64,000 nt of DNA from JANWYT01 sp034432435 (lineage in GTDB: Bacteria > Chloroflexota > Anaerolineae > Aggregatilineales > Phototrophicaceae), in contig DAOUBS010000247.1 of the NCBI GenBank assembly GCA_034432435.1, positions 1-64,000 on the forward strand. The letters run 5' to 3'. Positions 17,394 through 28,500 of the stretch are shown here, piece after piece. The number at the start of each line of letters is the position of its first letter. Position 1 is the stretch's first letter. Under the pieces are notes generated by a model. The model worked only from the letters and a program-made list of their open reading frames with translations, searched no databases and was not told where the DNA came from. Position numbers and translations under genes: made by a program.

Positions 17394-18584
17394 TTACGAG
17401 GATAAATCGCGGCGCAGGGCTTCGATTTGACGTTCAGTGTTTTCGAGGATCTTCTTGGTCATGGCCACGCCGGGCTGTTTGTTGGCCTCCATCGTGCTGA
17501 TGCGCTCGCGCAGCGTCACGGCGGCCAGCTCCAGATCTCGAATTTGCGCTAGCAACGCCTCTGAGGCGGGCGACAGCGTGGTCGTTTTGGGCTGGGGCGC
17601 AGCGGTGGCCACAGCAGCGAGCTGGGCAGCCGATTTAGCGGGCTTGTGGGCTTTTAGCGGCTTGGGGGCATCCGTGCTGGCAGCGTTGGTCGGGTTGGGT
17701 TCAGCGTCAGTGGACGCTTGGGCCACTTTGCGGGCGGCGTGGGCTTCCTCTTTTTCCTTCATGCGGCGGTAGATTTCACGCTGCTGCTTTTCGCGTTCGG
17801 GGGCGGGGTGCGGCACGGGGCGGCCTGGCAGCGCGATGGCCACCTCTTCATCCTCCGCGGTGATCATCGGCTGGCGCTGATCGGCTCTGGCGCGTTTTTG
17901 GTTGCCGCGCGTCGTCAAGATGACTGGCAACACCAAGATGGCGTTCAGCTCGGGGTCGAAGGTGCAGATGCCTTCGACGATGAGGCGCTCTTTGAGGCTC
18001 TTGTGCAGGGCTTTTTCAATCCGCTCGTACTGCTGGCGGCCGGCCAAGACGAGAAAGCGCAGCGTCAGCGCTGGCGGCTGGGGGATGCCGCGCGGGAAGG
18101 GCATCTCTGGGCTGAGCTCGTGCTGAAGCTCAAAGGCGACCGTGCTGCCTTCGCGGAAGACAGGGCCGGGCCGCCCGATGAGGGTGAGGCGCGGCAGCGC
18201 GGTCAAGCTCCCACTCTCGCCCGCTGCAGAGGCTTCCAGCGCTTGCCGCGCAATCGCAAGGCGGTCTTCCCACGGGACGACCGGCACGCGCTTGGCTTGA
18301 TGCGGCAGCGGGAAGATGATGGCGCGCGCCTCGGCGGGCATCTTGCCTTTTGCCAAGTAGAAGAAGACCCCGCCGGGGGTGCGGCGGCGGCTCTGGTCGG
18401 CGGTCAACATGCCGCCCGTGGACTCAATCGCCATCGTCTCGCGCAGCACCTCGCGCGCGAACTCAACGCCCATGTGCGTAACGACCATGCGGATTTGGCG
18501 CACGGGGCCGTCGAGCGTCTCGTTCAAATGCCTCGCAATCTCCTGAGTGACTTGTTCAATATCAGGGGACGTAGGGTCAGTCAT
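17394..18584 (-). CDS. PHAX RNA-binding-domain protein with Lys/Ala-rich tail
   Basis: 396 residues. Residues 30-80 contain GGML and SRRRTPGGVFFYLAK, the hallmark of the PHAX RNA-binding domain first known from the metazoan snRNA export adaptor and also found in bacteria. The middle (residues 90-230) is a compact domain with beta-rich segments and no recognised family (LPRLTLIGRPGPVFREGS, EGICTFDPELNAILVLPVILTTRG). The last 150 residues are charged and Ala/Pro-rich, ending in a short coiled coil (LEAAVTLRERISTMEANKQ region). AAGAGAGA precedes the ATG. RNA binding is inferred from the domain; the bacterial role is unknown. It lies downstream of menA on the same strand with a 55-base gap in the opposite order of transcription. 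Confidence 0.75.
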   Translation of the reverse strand: MTDPTSPDIEQVTQEIARHLNETLDGPVRQIRMVVTHMGVEFAREVLRETMAIESTGGMLTADQSRRRTPGGVFFYLAKGKMPAEARAIIFPLPHQAKRVPVVPWEDRLAIARQALEASAAGESGSLTALPRLTLIGRPGPVFREGSTVAFELQHELSPEMPFPRGIPQPPALTLRFLVLAGRQQYERIEKALHKSLKERLIVEGICTFDPELNAILVLPVILTTRGNQKRARADQRQPMITAEDEEVAIALPGRPVPHPAPEREKQQREIYRRMKEKEEAHAARKVAQASTDAEPNPTNAASTDAPKPLKAHKPAKSAAQLAAVATAAPQPKTTTLSPASEALLAQIRDLELAAVTLRERISTMEANKQPGVAMTKKILENTERQIEALRRDLSS

Positions 18585-18639
18585 TGCGGGTCTCTCTTCA
18601 CGTAGATCTTGTGAGCCAAGCTTACCATAATTGGAGCGA

Positions 18640-19581
18640 TCAGACTACTGAAAACGCCCGCAGCAGCAGCCACAATCCCCACCCGACGACGAGCGCAAGG
18701 CCGATGCGCCCGTGCAGCTGCGCCGTGCGCCCCTGCGCCCGATGCAGCGCTTGGGGGTCGGTCTCGGCGTCGATGATGCGGATGAGCGCCAGCGCTTCCG
18801 GCAGCGTCAGAAGGGTGAGCAGCGTGGTAGGCGGCATCCACCCCACGAGGATCAACCCAAGCTGCGAGAGATACGTGAGCGCGGTCAGCACTTTGTACTC
18901 CAGCCGCGCCACGTCGCGCCCAAAGCGGACGGCCAACGTGCGCTTATTGACAGCGCGGTCGGCGTCCATGTCGCGGATGTTGTTGGCGTGCAGGATGTTG
19001 GCCACCATGAAAGCAATCGGCAGCGACACCAAGCCCAGATAGACGCCTTGCTCGGCGCTGATGGTCGGATCCATAACGTAGTACGCGCCCAGCACGATCA
19101 TCGGCCCCATGAACACCCCGGCCGCCACCTCGCCGAGGCCGTTATAGGCCAGCGGGAAAGGCCCGGCGGTGTAGGTGATCGCCACCAGCACGCCGCCCAG
19201 CCCGATGAGCCACAGGTACGGCCCGCTGATGGCCAGCATGTACAGCCCGATGAGGCAGCCCAGCGCCGTCACGATCACCGCGCCCATGAGCACCTCCTGC
19301 GGCGTGAGCACTTTGTCCTTGAGCGCCATGCCCTGCCCAGCCACCTTCAGTTCATCCGCGCCGCGCCGATAGTCAGCGTACTCGTTGACGAGGTTGGCGG
19401 TCGTCTGCAAGAGCATCACGCCGATCACCGCCAGCGCGAACGTGAGCAGGTTGAAGACGCCGTCTTGCAGCGCGATCACCGCCGCCAAGCCCATCGGCAC
19501 GTAGGACGCGGTGAAGACGCGCGGGCGCGCCGCTTGCAGCCACGCGCGGCGCTTGTCGATTGCAGGGGTCGTTGTGGTCAT
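18640..19581 (-). CDS. menA: 1,4-dihydroxy-2-naphthoate polyprenyltransferase
   Basis: 313-residue UbiA-family membrane enzyme that joins a polyprenyl chain to dihydroxynaphthoate in menaquinone synthesis. It has eight to nine hydrophobic spans and the two Asp motifs that bind magnesium and the prenyl diphosphate: NLVNEYADYRRGAD near residue 64 and NNIRDMDADRAVNKRTLAVRFG near residue 200. TAGP-F-LAYNGLGE in the middle is typical of MenA. TATAGT about 45 bases before the start may be its -10 box. A menE gene lies 35 kb away in this window, consistent with a complete menaquinone route split over the genome. Confidence 0.88.
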   Translation of the reverse strand: MTTTTPAIDKRRAWLQAARPRVFTASYVPMGLAAVIALQDGVFNLLTFALAVIGVMLLQTTANLVNEYADYRRGADELKVAGQGMALKDKVLTPQEVLMGAVIVTALGCLIGLYMLAISGPYLWLIGLGGVLVAITYTAGPFPLAYNGLGEVAAGVFMGPMIVLGAYYVMDPTISAEQGVYLGLVSLPIAFMVANILHANNIRDMDADRAVNKRTLAVRFGRDVARLEYKVLTALTYLSQLGLILVGWMPPTTLLTLLTLPEALALIRIIDAETDPQALHRAQGRTAQLHGRIGLALVVGWGLWLLLRAFSVV

Positions 19582-19656
19582 GTGCGTGTGCCCAGTCCAG
19601 TTGACACTTTCACCGACGCACTATAACGCCTGCACGTGAGACGACGATAAATGCAG

Positions 19657-19678
19657 GGGGCACAGCGCGCCGTGCCCC
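19657..19678. repeat. Intergenic palindrome before galK
   Basis: Arms GGGGCAC and GTGCCCC with AGCGCGCC between them; ten paired positions with one mismatch. It is located between divergent menA and galK, and is a member of the dispersed family. Confidence 0.6.
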
Positions 19679-19743
19679 GTCTAGCCAAGCGCGGCGGGAA
19701 CGTCTATGATTCGGATGGCATTCACTCACTCATAGGCCGTGCT

Positions 19744-20889
<1,146 letters not shown>

Positions 20890-20985
20890 GACAATCGCCT
20901 AGTTTGCTGACTGGTGAGCCTCTGCGTTCGTAGGCTATAATGCGACGGCAGCGCCCTCATGAAGCGTGTTATTGCGAGGCTTTGA

Positions 20986-23943
20986 ATGGCTGATTTTGAC
21001 ATCGTCGTCTGTGACAGCGGGACGCTCAACCTGCCGGTGGATGAGCGTCTGCAATACAGCGAGAGCGGGCTGCTCAGCCGTACCGCGCGCGGGGTGCTCT
21101 ACAGTGTGACGGGCAGCGGCCTTGCGGTGCTGTTGCCCGCTCAGCCAGACGACGCCCAAACCGAGCGCTGGTTCCAGCGCACGCTGACGCTCACCCGTGA
21201 CCTGCAGCGCCAACACGGCAGCCACGCCCTGCCGCTGCTCGCGCTGGCGCGCCATGAGGTGTTTGCCTGCTATGTTGTGCTCATGCCTGCGCCGTTGGGC
21301 AGCTTCTTGACGACTGTGCAGCAGCTCCAGCGCGATCACCAGTTCCTCGCGGCGGAGCGGCTGGCGCTCAAGCTGACGATTGACCTGCTCGACGTGATGA
21401 CCGCCCTTGAGCAGTCCCATGAGACGCTGCCGCTGCACACATTGGACGCCCTGCTGTGCGTCGGCGCGGACGGAGCAGCCAGCCCCGCGCTCATGCCGTG
21501 GGGGGACTATCTGCCCGCGTCAGAGGTTGTCGCGCTCAACGCCAACCCGGAGATTGGCCGCTGGCTCTACCGCCTGCTGCTCGGCTTCAACCCACAGCCG
21601 CCCTTCAGCCCGTTCGACGACACGACGTGGCAGGGGCGGGCGCTGCCGTACACGCCGCAGGGCGTCCTCAGCGTCGGGCTGCGCTACATCCTCACGGCCT
21701 TGTTCCACAGCCCCGCCGATCAACGCTTCTTGATGGCGGACACAGTTACGTTTCAGGGGCTGCGCAAAGCGCTCTTTGAGTGGTACAGTCTGACGCTCAC
21801 GCTCGGCAGCGTGATCGACCAACAGACGCCCGCCAGCCTCGAACGCTACAGCGCGACGCTGCCCAAGCCCTACCAGTTCAACGCCGAGAGCGCCGAGGCA
21901 CAAGCGATTTGGCTGGATTTGTGGCTGCGCATCCATCAGACGACGGACGCGCCGGAGCTGCTCTCCAGCCAAGACGTCAGCCGCGGCCACGCGCTGTTGC
22001 GGGCGAAAGTGGACCACAACCTCGAGGCGCAGTCCCAAGAGGCCATCAGCCGCGCGATGGAGGCGTCCACCACAGCGGAGGCGCTGGCCATCCTTGAGGC
22101 GCAGCAGCAGCGCGTCCAAGAGGCCGCGCTCAGCCGCGACGTGACGCTGTGGGGGCTGTGGCAGCATCTGGGACGCTGGCGGCGGCTGCTGGGGCTGAAC
22201 GCCCCGCGCGAGGTGATCCGCCACATCGGCACGGTGCTGCATCGCCCCGTCGTCGAGGACACGCCCAACGCCCTTGACGTGCTCGTCAACACGTTGCACG
22301 AGCTGAACGCGCCCGACCTGCTGCACGAGGTGCAGGTGCGCCAGTCCGCGCTAGCCTACCGTCAAAACGGGGCGTGGGCGCAGTACAGCCCACACTTTTT
22401 AGGGATGCTAGCCAGCCTGCCAAACTATCTGCAGCTGCCGACCGCCGTGCAGTACGATCTGCTCGTGCTGCCCTACACGCTGCAAGGCCAGCTCATCAGC
22501 CGCCTGAGCGAGGTCATGGCGCAGATGAGCGAGGCGCTAGCCGCGGGCAACTACGACGTGGCGCTGGCGTTGGGCGAGTACGCCCGTGCGCTGCCGCTGC
22601 CGCCGATTGAACGCCAAGCAGCGGATGAAGCCCTCGCGCCGCTCAACGCGCTGGCGGCGTTCCTCAAGCGGACGGAGAAGCCGCTGGCTGACTTCAGCGA
22701 GGGGGTGCGTCTGTTAGAGACGCCGCCTGTGCAGGCCAACGCCGCGCTGCGCCAACAGTTAGAACGGCATCTATTGGCGCTGGCTGATAGCGCCATGCAG
22801 CAGGTGCACGCGGCTGCGGCCGCCCGTGACTGGCAGAGCGTTCGGCGCGCAGCCCCGGCCCATCGCCTGCTGACGTGCAAAGAGACGCGCCACTTGATCG
22901 AACAGCTGCGCTTGACGCATCGGCAAGCGCCTCGCTCCCTCGAGCAGAGCGCCGCGCTCAACGCCTTTGAGCAGATCTACGAGACGTATCAAGACCTGTG
23001 GTTAATCATGCGCCAGCACACGCTCAGCCAGCCGCTGGAGACGCTGGAGCCAGCCCAGCAGCAGGCCCAAGCCCACCGCATCATGCACAAATTGCAACAA
23101 GCCCTAGAGTTAGGACTGCCTATGGACGACATCATCCACAGCGACGAGACGACCCGCCAGCAGTGGCAGCAGATCGTCCATGAGTCGATCCAAGCCTTGC
23201 AGCGCGTCGAGCACGTCACGCAGGACGTGGAACAGATCCGCCAGCGGCTGCAAGGCGACGGCGGCTTTGCGGCACAGCTGCAAGCGCTGCAAGCCAACCT
23301 TGAAGGCCTGCGCGAGCAGATCGACGGCAGCAGCAGCGCCAGCCCCGGCCTCCTGCGCCAGCTTCAGCACCTGCGCGCCCAGCTCAGCGACCTTGAGCGC
23401 GCCCAAGCCAACATGGTCGAGCAGGCCAAGCGCGAGCTGCGCGTGACCCAAGACGACATGCAGCGCCAGCTTGAAGCCCAAGAGATCACCCTCCAGCGCC
23501 ACACCCAGCAGATCACCAGCAGCAGCAACCTGCTGCAAGATGCGCGCGAGCGGCTGCAAACGCTCGAGCAGCGCCTTGAGCGCATCCAGCAGCACGAGAG
23601 CCAACTGCTGTGCACCTATCTCGACGCGATGCCGCGCGCCGAACGCCTCGACAGCCTCGACACCGTGCTCGACACGGTTGATGGTCTTGTCTACGCACTG
23701 CGGCGCTGCCCTGTGCAGGCCTACGATGAGGGCTGCCACGCGGCGTGGTTGGCACAGTTCAACGCCCTGCGCCAGCGCTTCGACGCGCTGGCCAAAGGCC
23801 GCCTCTCATGGCGCGACCGCCAGACCCTCAAAGCCAACCTGCGCAGCATCCTCGCCTTGTTCAACGAGGTGGAGCAGGAAGCCGCGGCCAAAGCCGCCGC
23901 CTACATCCGCTTGAACACCCGCCCAGCCGATCACCGCCCATGA
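20986..23943 (+). CDS. Large protein: possible pseudokinase with helical and coiled-coil tail
   Basis: 985 residues, no signal peptide or membrane span. The first 280 residues have the layout of a eukaryote-like protein kinase but lack the catalytic residues: a Gly-containing early loop (GVLYSVTGSGLAVLL), a hinge-like VVLMPAPLGSFLTTV, and ALEQSHETLPLHTLDALLCVG where HRDLKPEN would be. From residue 300 on it is mostly helical, with a strong coiled coil at about residues 730-890 rich in Gln, Leu and Glu. A TATAAT box lies at 20936 and GCGAGG before the ATG. Its stop overlaps the next gene (ATGA), so the pair is co-translated. A pseudokinase scaffold working with the downstream kinase gene is an inference. 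Confidence 0.45.
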   Translation: MADFDIVVCDSGTLNLPVDERLQYSESGLLSRTARGVLYSVTGSGLAVLLPAQPDDAQTERWFQRTLTLTRDLQRQHGSHALPLLALARHEVFACYVVLMPAPLGSFLTTVQQLQRDHQFLAAERLALKLTIDLLDVMTALEQSHETLPLHTLDALLCVGADGAASPALMPWGDYLPASEVVALNANPEIGRWLYRLLLGFNPQPPFSPFDDTTWQGRALPYTPQGVLSVGLRYILTALFHSPADQRFLMADTVTFQGLRKALFEWYSLTLTLGSVIDQQTPASLERYSATLPKPYQFNAESAEAQAIWLDLWLRIHQTTDAPELLSSQDVSRGHALLRAKVDHNLEAQSQEAISRAMEASTTAEALAILEAQQQRVQEAALSRDVTLWGLWQHLGRWRRLLGLNAPREVIRHIGTVLHRPVVEDTPNALDVLVNTLHELNAPDLLHEVQVRQSALAYRQNGAWAQYSPHFLGMLASLPNYLQLPTAVQYDLLVLPYTLQGQLISRLSEVMAQMSEALAAGNYDVALALGEYARALPLPPIERQAADEALAPLNALAAFLKRTEKPLADFSEGVRLLETPPVQANAALRQQLERHLLALADSAMQQVHAAAAARDWQSVRRAAPAHRLLTCKETRHLIEQLRLTHRQAPRSLEQSAALNAFEQIYETYQDLWLIMRQHTLSQPLETLEPAQQQAQAHRIMHKLQQALELGLPMDDIIHSDETTRQQWQQIVHESIQALQRVEHVTQDVEQIRQRLQGDGGFAAQLQALQANLEGLREQIDGSSSASPGLLRQLQHLRAQLSDLERAQANMVEQAKRELRVTQDDMQRQLEAQEITLQRHTQQITSSSNLLQDARERLQTLEQRLERIQQHESQLLCTYLDAMPRAERLDSLDTVLDTVDGLVYALRRCPVQAYDEGCHAAWLAQFNALRQRFDALAKGRLSWRDRQTLKANLRSILALFNEVEQEAAAKAAAYIRLNTRPADHRP

Positions 23944-25430
23944 GCACCGACCCGAACAACGTCCCACCGCGCCCGTACGTGCCGGCCAATCAACTGCCCG
24001 GCGCGCTCTGGCGCAAGAGCAAACGCGCAGGCTACCACGGCCCGTTAGGGCTGTTGCTGCTGGCAACCGTCATGGTGACGGCGGTCGTCGTGGCTGTGTT
24101 CGTCACCGTGTTGAACAACAGCGGCAACAACCTCGCTGTGCTGGTGGGGGCGATCACAGTGACGCCTAGCCACACGCCGACCCCCACGCACACGCCCACC
24201 ATCACGCCCTCGCCCACCCCGATAGACAGCGACGGCGACGGCATCATCGACGACCTCGATAACTGCGTGTTCGTCCCTAACCCTGACCAAGCCGACATGG
24301 ACGGTGACGGCATCGGTGACGCCTGTGACGACAGCGACGGTGACGGCATCGTCGACGCGCTCGACAACTGCCCGTTCGTCCCCAACCCCAACCAGAGCGA
24401 CATCGACGGCGACGGGCTGGGCGACACCTGCGACGAGGCCATCAACCTGACGGGCATCCGCCTCGTCCCGCAGTCCGCCCGCCCGCTGTTCCTCGGCAGC
24501 TCAGCGGGCAGCGTCGTGCTCGACGTGCAAGGTGAAGCAGCGCAGCCGCTGGTGATGCAGGCCACCGTGGGCGGCTTCGTGGCTGAGGACGCCGCCTGCA
24601 ACAGCCCCTCCCCTACGTACCCGCTGGCAGAGGGTGAGCGCCGCGTGCGCTACTGCGCGCCGCCGACAACCGATGAGACGACCGTCCGCTTGATCGTCCG
24701 CGAGTTGGGGCCAAGCGACCGACCGACAGGGGTCGGCGGCTTTACGTCGGTGGACTTGGTGACCGAGACGCTGACGCTCAACGTGGAACCAGCCGCCGTG
24801 CTGAACGGGACGAGCGTCCAGCAGGCGGGGCGCTGCGTCTACCCGGAGCCGCTCGGCACGGGCGCGCAGTTGGAGGTGGACACGATCCCGTTTGTGCTGC
24901 GGCTGGCGACCACTAGCATGGATCGCACTGAGCGCAGCTACCGCGTGGCGCTCACGCTGCCGGGCGGGGCGATCTATCTCGCGCGGCGCACCGGCGCGCA
25001 GTGTGAGCTGCTCACCCCGCTCGACCCGCTCGGCGGCTCGCCGATGATCGATCTGACGCTCAACGCCGATTACACCCTCTTTTACCTGCCGCCGGCCACC
25101 GCGGGGGACACAGCCCCCAATCTCGGTTTCAGCGTGATGGGGCGTGACCTGCCGCCGGTGACCGTGCCCGTCCCGCCGCTGCTGGTGGCCGTCATCTCGC
25201 TCAACGTGCGCGAGCGCAACCAGTCCATCGCCTTCTCGTTAGAGGCCGGGGGGCGCGTGCGCGTGTTAGGCGTGGGCGGCAGCGGGACTGGCCGTTGGGC
25301 GCAGGTGCAAGCCGACAACAACGAGCGCGAGCTGTGGGTGAACATCGGCCAGTTGGGCGGCAGCTACCGCGTCATCGGCTCGCTGGAGGCCGCGCCGACG
25401 ATCACGCTGCCCACCAGCTTAGGCGGGTGA
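23940..25430 (+). CDS. Membrane-anchored thrombospondin type 3 repeat protein with SH3-like end
   Basis: 496 residues. A short cytoplasmic lead of 34 residues is followed by one membrane span (residues 35-58), so the rest faces outward. A Thr/Pro linker (TPTPTHTPTITPSPTP) leads into two thrombospondin type 3 calcium-binding repeats (DSDGDGIIDDLDNC, DMDGDGIGDACDD, DSDGDGIVDALDNC, DIDGDGLGDTCDE). The middle is beta-rich with paired cysteines. Residues about 415-480 (ISLNVRERNQSI, GRWAQVQADNNERELWVNIGQLGG) look like a bacterial SH3 domain, usually a cell-wall binder. The start is the ATGA overlap with the preceding gene. Probable surface partner of that cytoplasmic protein. Confidence 0.72.
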   Translation: MSTDPNNVPPRPYVPANQLPGALWRKSKRAGYHGPLGLLLLATVMVTAVVVAVFVTVLNNSGNNLAVLVGAITVTPSHTPTPTHTPTITPSPTPIDSDGDGIIDDLDNCVFVPNPDQADMDGDGIGDACDDSDGDGIVDALDNCPFVPNPNQSDIDGDGLGDTCDEAINLTGIRLVPQSARPLFLGSSAGSVVLDVQGEAAQPLVMQATVGGFVAEDAACNSPSPTYPLAEGERRVRYCAPPTTDETTVRLIVRELGPSDRPTGVGGFTSVDLVTETLTLNVEPAAVLNGTSVQQAGRCVYPEPLGTGAQLEVDTIPFVLRLATTSMDRTERSYRVALTLPGGAIYLARRTGAQCELLTPLDPLGGSPMIDLTLNADYTLFYLPPATAGDTAPNLGFSVMGRDLPPVTVPVPPLLVAVISLNVRERNQSIAFSLEAGGRVRVLGVGGSGTGRWAQVQADNNERELWVNIGQLGGSYRVIGSLEAAPTITLPTSLGG

Positions 25431-25510
25431 GGCCTCATCCCCCACCCCCCTTCTCTCGACGGAGAGGAGGGCGCACGACGGCAGCTGCCCCGCTCTATAT
25501 GCCGAGGTAG

Positions 25511-25530
25511 GGACGCGACCTGTCGCATCC
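25511..25530. repeat. Intergenic palindrome between convergent genes
   Basis: GGACGCGACCTGTCGCATCC, nine-base arms with one mismatch, in the 150-base gap between the convergent surface-protein and kinase genes. A further C/T-rich stretch just upstream holds no gene I can see. Confidence 0.55.
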
Positions 25531-25583
25531 GTCGGCCGCATCCCCAGGCGCGTGGTTGAGCGCTTGGCGAGATTGTGCGCCGG

Positions 25584-28500
25584 TTAGGCGTCGCCGCACA
25601 GCGGCTCGATGCGGTAGAAGTCGCGTTCGAAGCAGCTTAGCTCGCGGATGTAGCGGTTGGCCTGCGCCCACCGCACTGCCTCGCCCGCGCGGAACACCAC
25701 CCACGTTGCAATCTCACCGTCGTTGTGGCCGCTGTAGATGGCGCTGCCATCTGGGCTGAACGAGAGGGCAAAGACGCTCTCTTCGAACGTGAACTGCTGC
25801 ACCTGATCGATTGTGGCCGTGTCGTAGACGCTGATCTGCCCGTTGGCCGTGCCGACGGCGAACTGATCGCCGCTGGGGGTGAAGGTGACGCTCCAGATCG
25901 TCGCGCCGTCCTCGGGCAGGCGCGCTCGCTCTGCGCCGGTCTGCGCGTCCCAGACGATGGCGAACCCGTCGCGCGCGCCGCTCAAGATTGTGCGCCCATC
26001 GGGGCTGACGTCGACGCTGTAGATGCTGCCGCCGTGGCCGCTCAACGTCAGCAGAGGTGCGCCGGTAGCCATGTCAAACACCCCGATCGTGTTATCCCCC
26101 AGCCCGACGGCGAGGCGCGTGCCGTCGTCGAAGATGCCGAAGCTGTAGACGGGGCCGCTGACGTTCGTCTCGAACTGGCGCAGCAGCTCGCCGCTGGCGA
26201 TGTCCCACAGGAACACCTCGCCGGTTTGCGAGCTGCTCACGAGCTGTTGGCCGACGATGGCCACATGCAGCACGTTGCCGCGATGCCCGCTAAAGCTGCG
26301 GATCACGCGGCCGTCGACAAGGCTGACCCGCTCCAAGCGACCATCGCGCCCGCCCACCACCGCGAAAGTCTCTGACGGGTCAACGGCCAGCGTCAGCACC
26401 GGCAAGCCCGACAGCCCAAGCCGACGCGGCTCGCCCTGTGGCGGGTGGACCCCCAGCGCCCCATCCACCCCCACGGAGTAGAGGGCGTTGGGCATGTGAA
26501 CAAGCGCCGTCACGCGGTTGGTGTGGAACAGGCGCGCGTCCACCAGCCCAGGGCTGGTGATGTGCCACACGCGCAGCGTCGCATCGCGCGAGCTGCTGAC
26601 GGCCAGGCGCCCATCGACCGAGACCGCCACGCCGAGCACCTCCGACGTGTGCCCCAGCAGGCGATCCTCCAGCAGGCCGGTCGTCGTTGACCAGATCTGC
26701 ACCTCACCGTCGAGCGTTCCACTGACGACATAGCGCCCGTTGGTCACAAAGGCCACCGTGCGCGCCTCCTGCGCCCGCCCGACGAACGCGCGAATCGGCA
26801 CGGCCTGCGCCAAATCCCACAGCACCATGCCGCTCTGCGCTTTGGCGATGACCGCTTGGCGGCCATCGGGGCTGATCTGGAGGTCGTTCAGCGCGCCCGG
26901 CGACGCGCTCAGGTCGGCGATAACCGCGCCCGTCGTCAAGTTCCAATAGAGCACGCGCCCATTGCGCGAGCCAGAGAGGACCGCCGTGCCGTCAGGCGCG
27001 ACGTCCAACCCGTTGACGGACGCGCCGTGCTGGCTGAACGTCAGCAGCGGCGTGCCCGTCTGCCAATCCCAAACGATGACCGTGCCATCGTTCGAGCCAG
27101 TCAAGACGCGCTGGCCGTTCGGGGTGAACACCGCGACGTTGACCACGCCGCTGTGCCCGGTCAGGCGGCGCGCCTGCTGCCCTGTCGCCAAATCCCACAC
27201 AATCGCCGTGAAGTCCACCGCGCCGGTCACCAAGTGACGCCCATCTGGGCTAAAATCGGCGCTGGTGACGTCGCCGCCGTGGCCGGTCAGCGTGTAGACC
27301 AGCTCCCCCGTGGCGATGTCCCACACGCGGACGCTAGCATCGGTGCTGCTGGCGGCGGCCAAGCGCGCGTCGGCGCTGATGGCAGCAGATGTGAGGGCGG
27401 CCTGCCCGCCGACGAAACGCCGATACGTTGAGCGCGCCAACACGGCCTGTGCAAGGGTGCTGCGCGCCTCTGAGGGCGGGCTGTCGATGCGATTGGCCTC
27501 CAGCGCTAGCAGCAGCGCAAGGTCGGTGTCGTTGTTGGCCAGCAGCGCCTGCGCGTTGGAGGCGAGCGCGATGCTGCGCGAGATGGTGGCGTTTTCGTCG
27601 GCGGCGCGGGCAGCTTCTTCGGCGCGGGCGCTCTCGCGCAGGGCAAAAGCCGTCAAACCCACTGCGCCGACCACGATCACAATGAGGCCGGCGATGATCA
27701 AGCGCAGCAGGTTCAGCGTGCGCCGTTCGAGGCGGCGCTCGCGTTCGAGGCGCTCGGCTTCTTCCCGCGCCAAGCGGTCGCGCACAGCGATGCTGGCGTC
27801 CAGATAGGCGCGCTCTTGCGCAGTCAAGCTGACCTGTGTCGTTTGCAGCCAGCGCTCGTACTGCTGAAGGCGCACGCCACGCAGCAGGAAGCTGTTGTCG
27901 CCGCCGCTGGTCTCCCATTCGTGGGTCATGGCGCTCAGGTTGCGCTCAAGGCGTACGTCCTCGCGGCTTTCGTCGAGCCATGTGCGCAGCCGCCCCCACT
28001 CGCGGATAATGGCTTCGTGGGTCACTTCGACGGTGGGGCTGCGCGTGATCGGGTCACGGTCGAAGGTGATCAAGCGCGCCTTCCCCAACACCTCCACCAC
28101 GGACTGCATCACGGCGCTGGCGTCGGCGCTGGCGAAACCGGTCATGCTGGTGATCTCGGTCAGCAGGGCGCGGCGGCGGGTATCCTCTGTGCCTTCGCCC
28201 AGGGTGATGAGCCGCAAGAAGAGCTGGCGCATCGCCTCTTGGTACGCTGTGTCAAAGCTGCTGTAGATCTCGTCAGCGCGGCGCGCCAGCGCCCCTTTGA
28301 CGCCGCCGATGGCGCGGTAGGCCTTCTGGGTGATCTGATGGCCCTCGCGCTGTTCGAACAGCTCAGTGAGGGCGTATTGCAGCAGCGGCAGCGCGCCCGG
28401 CTGGGACTGCACATCGGCAATCATGATGGCCACCAGCGCCGGGTCAAACTGCACGCCGACGGAGCGGGCCGGCTCGACGATGACGCGCTCTAGCTCGGCG

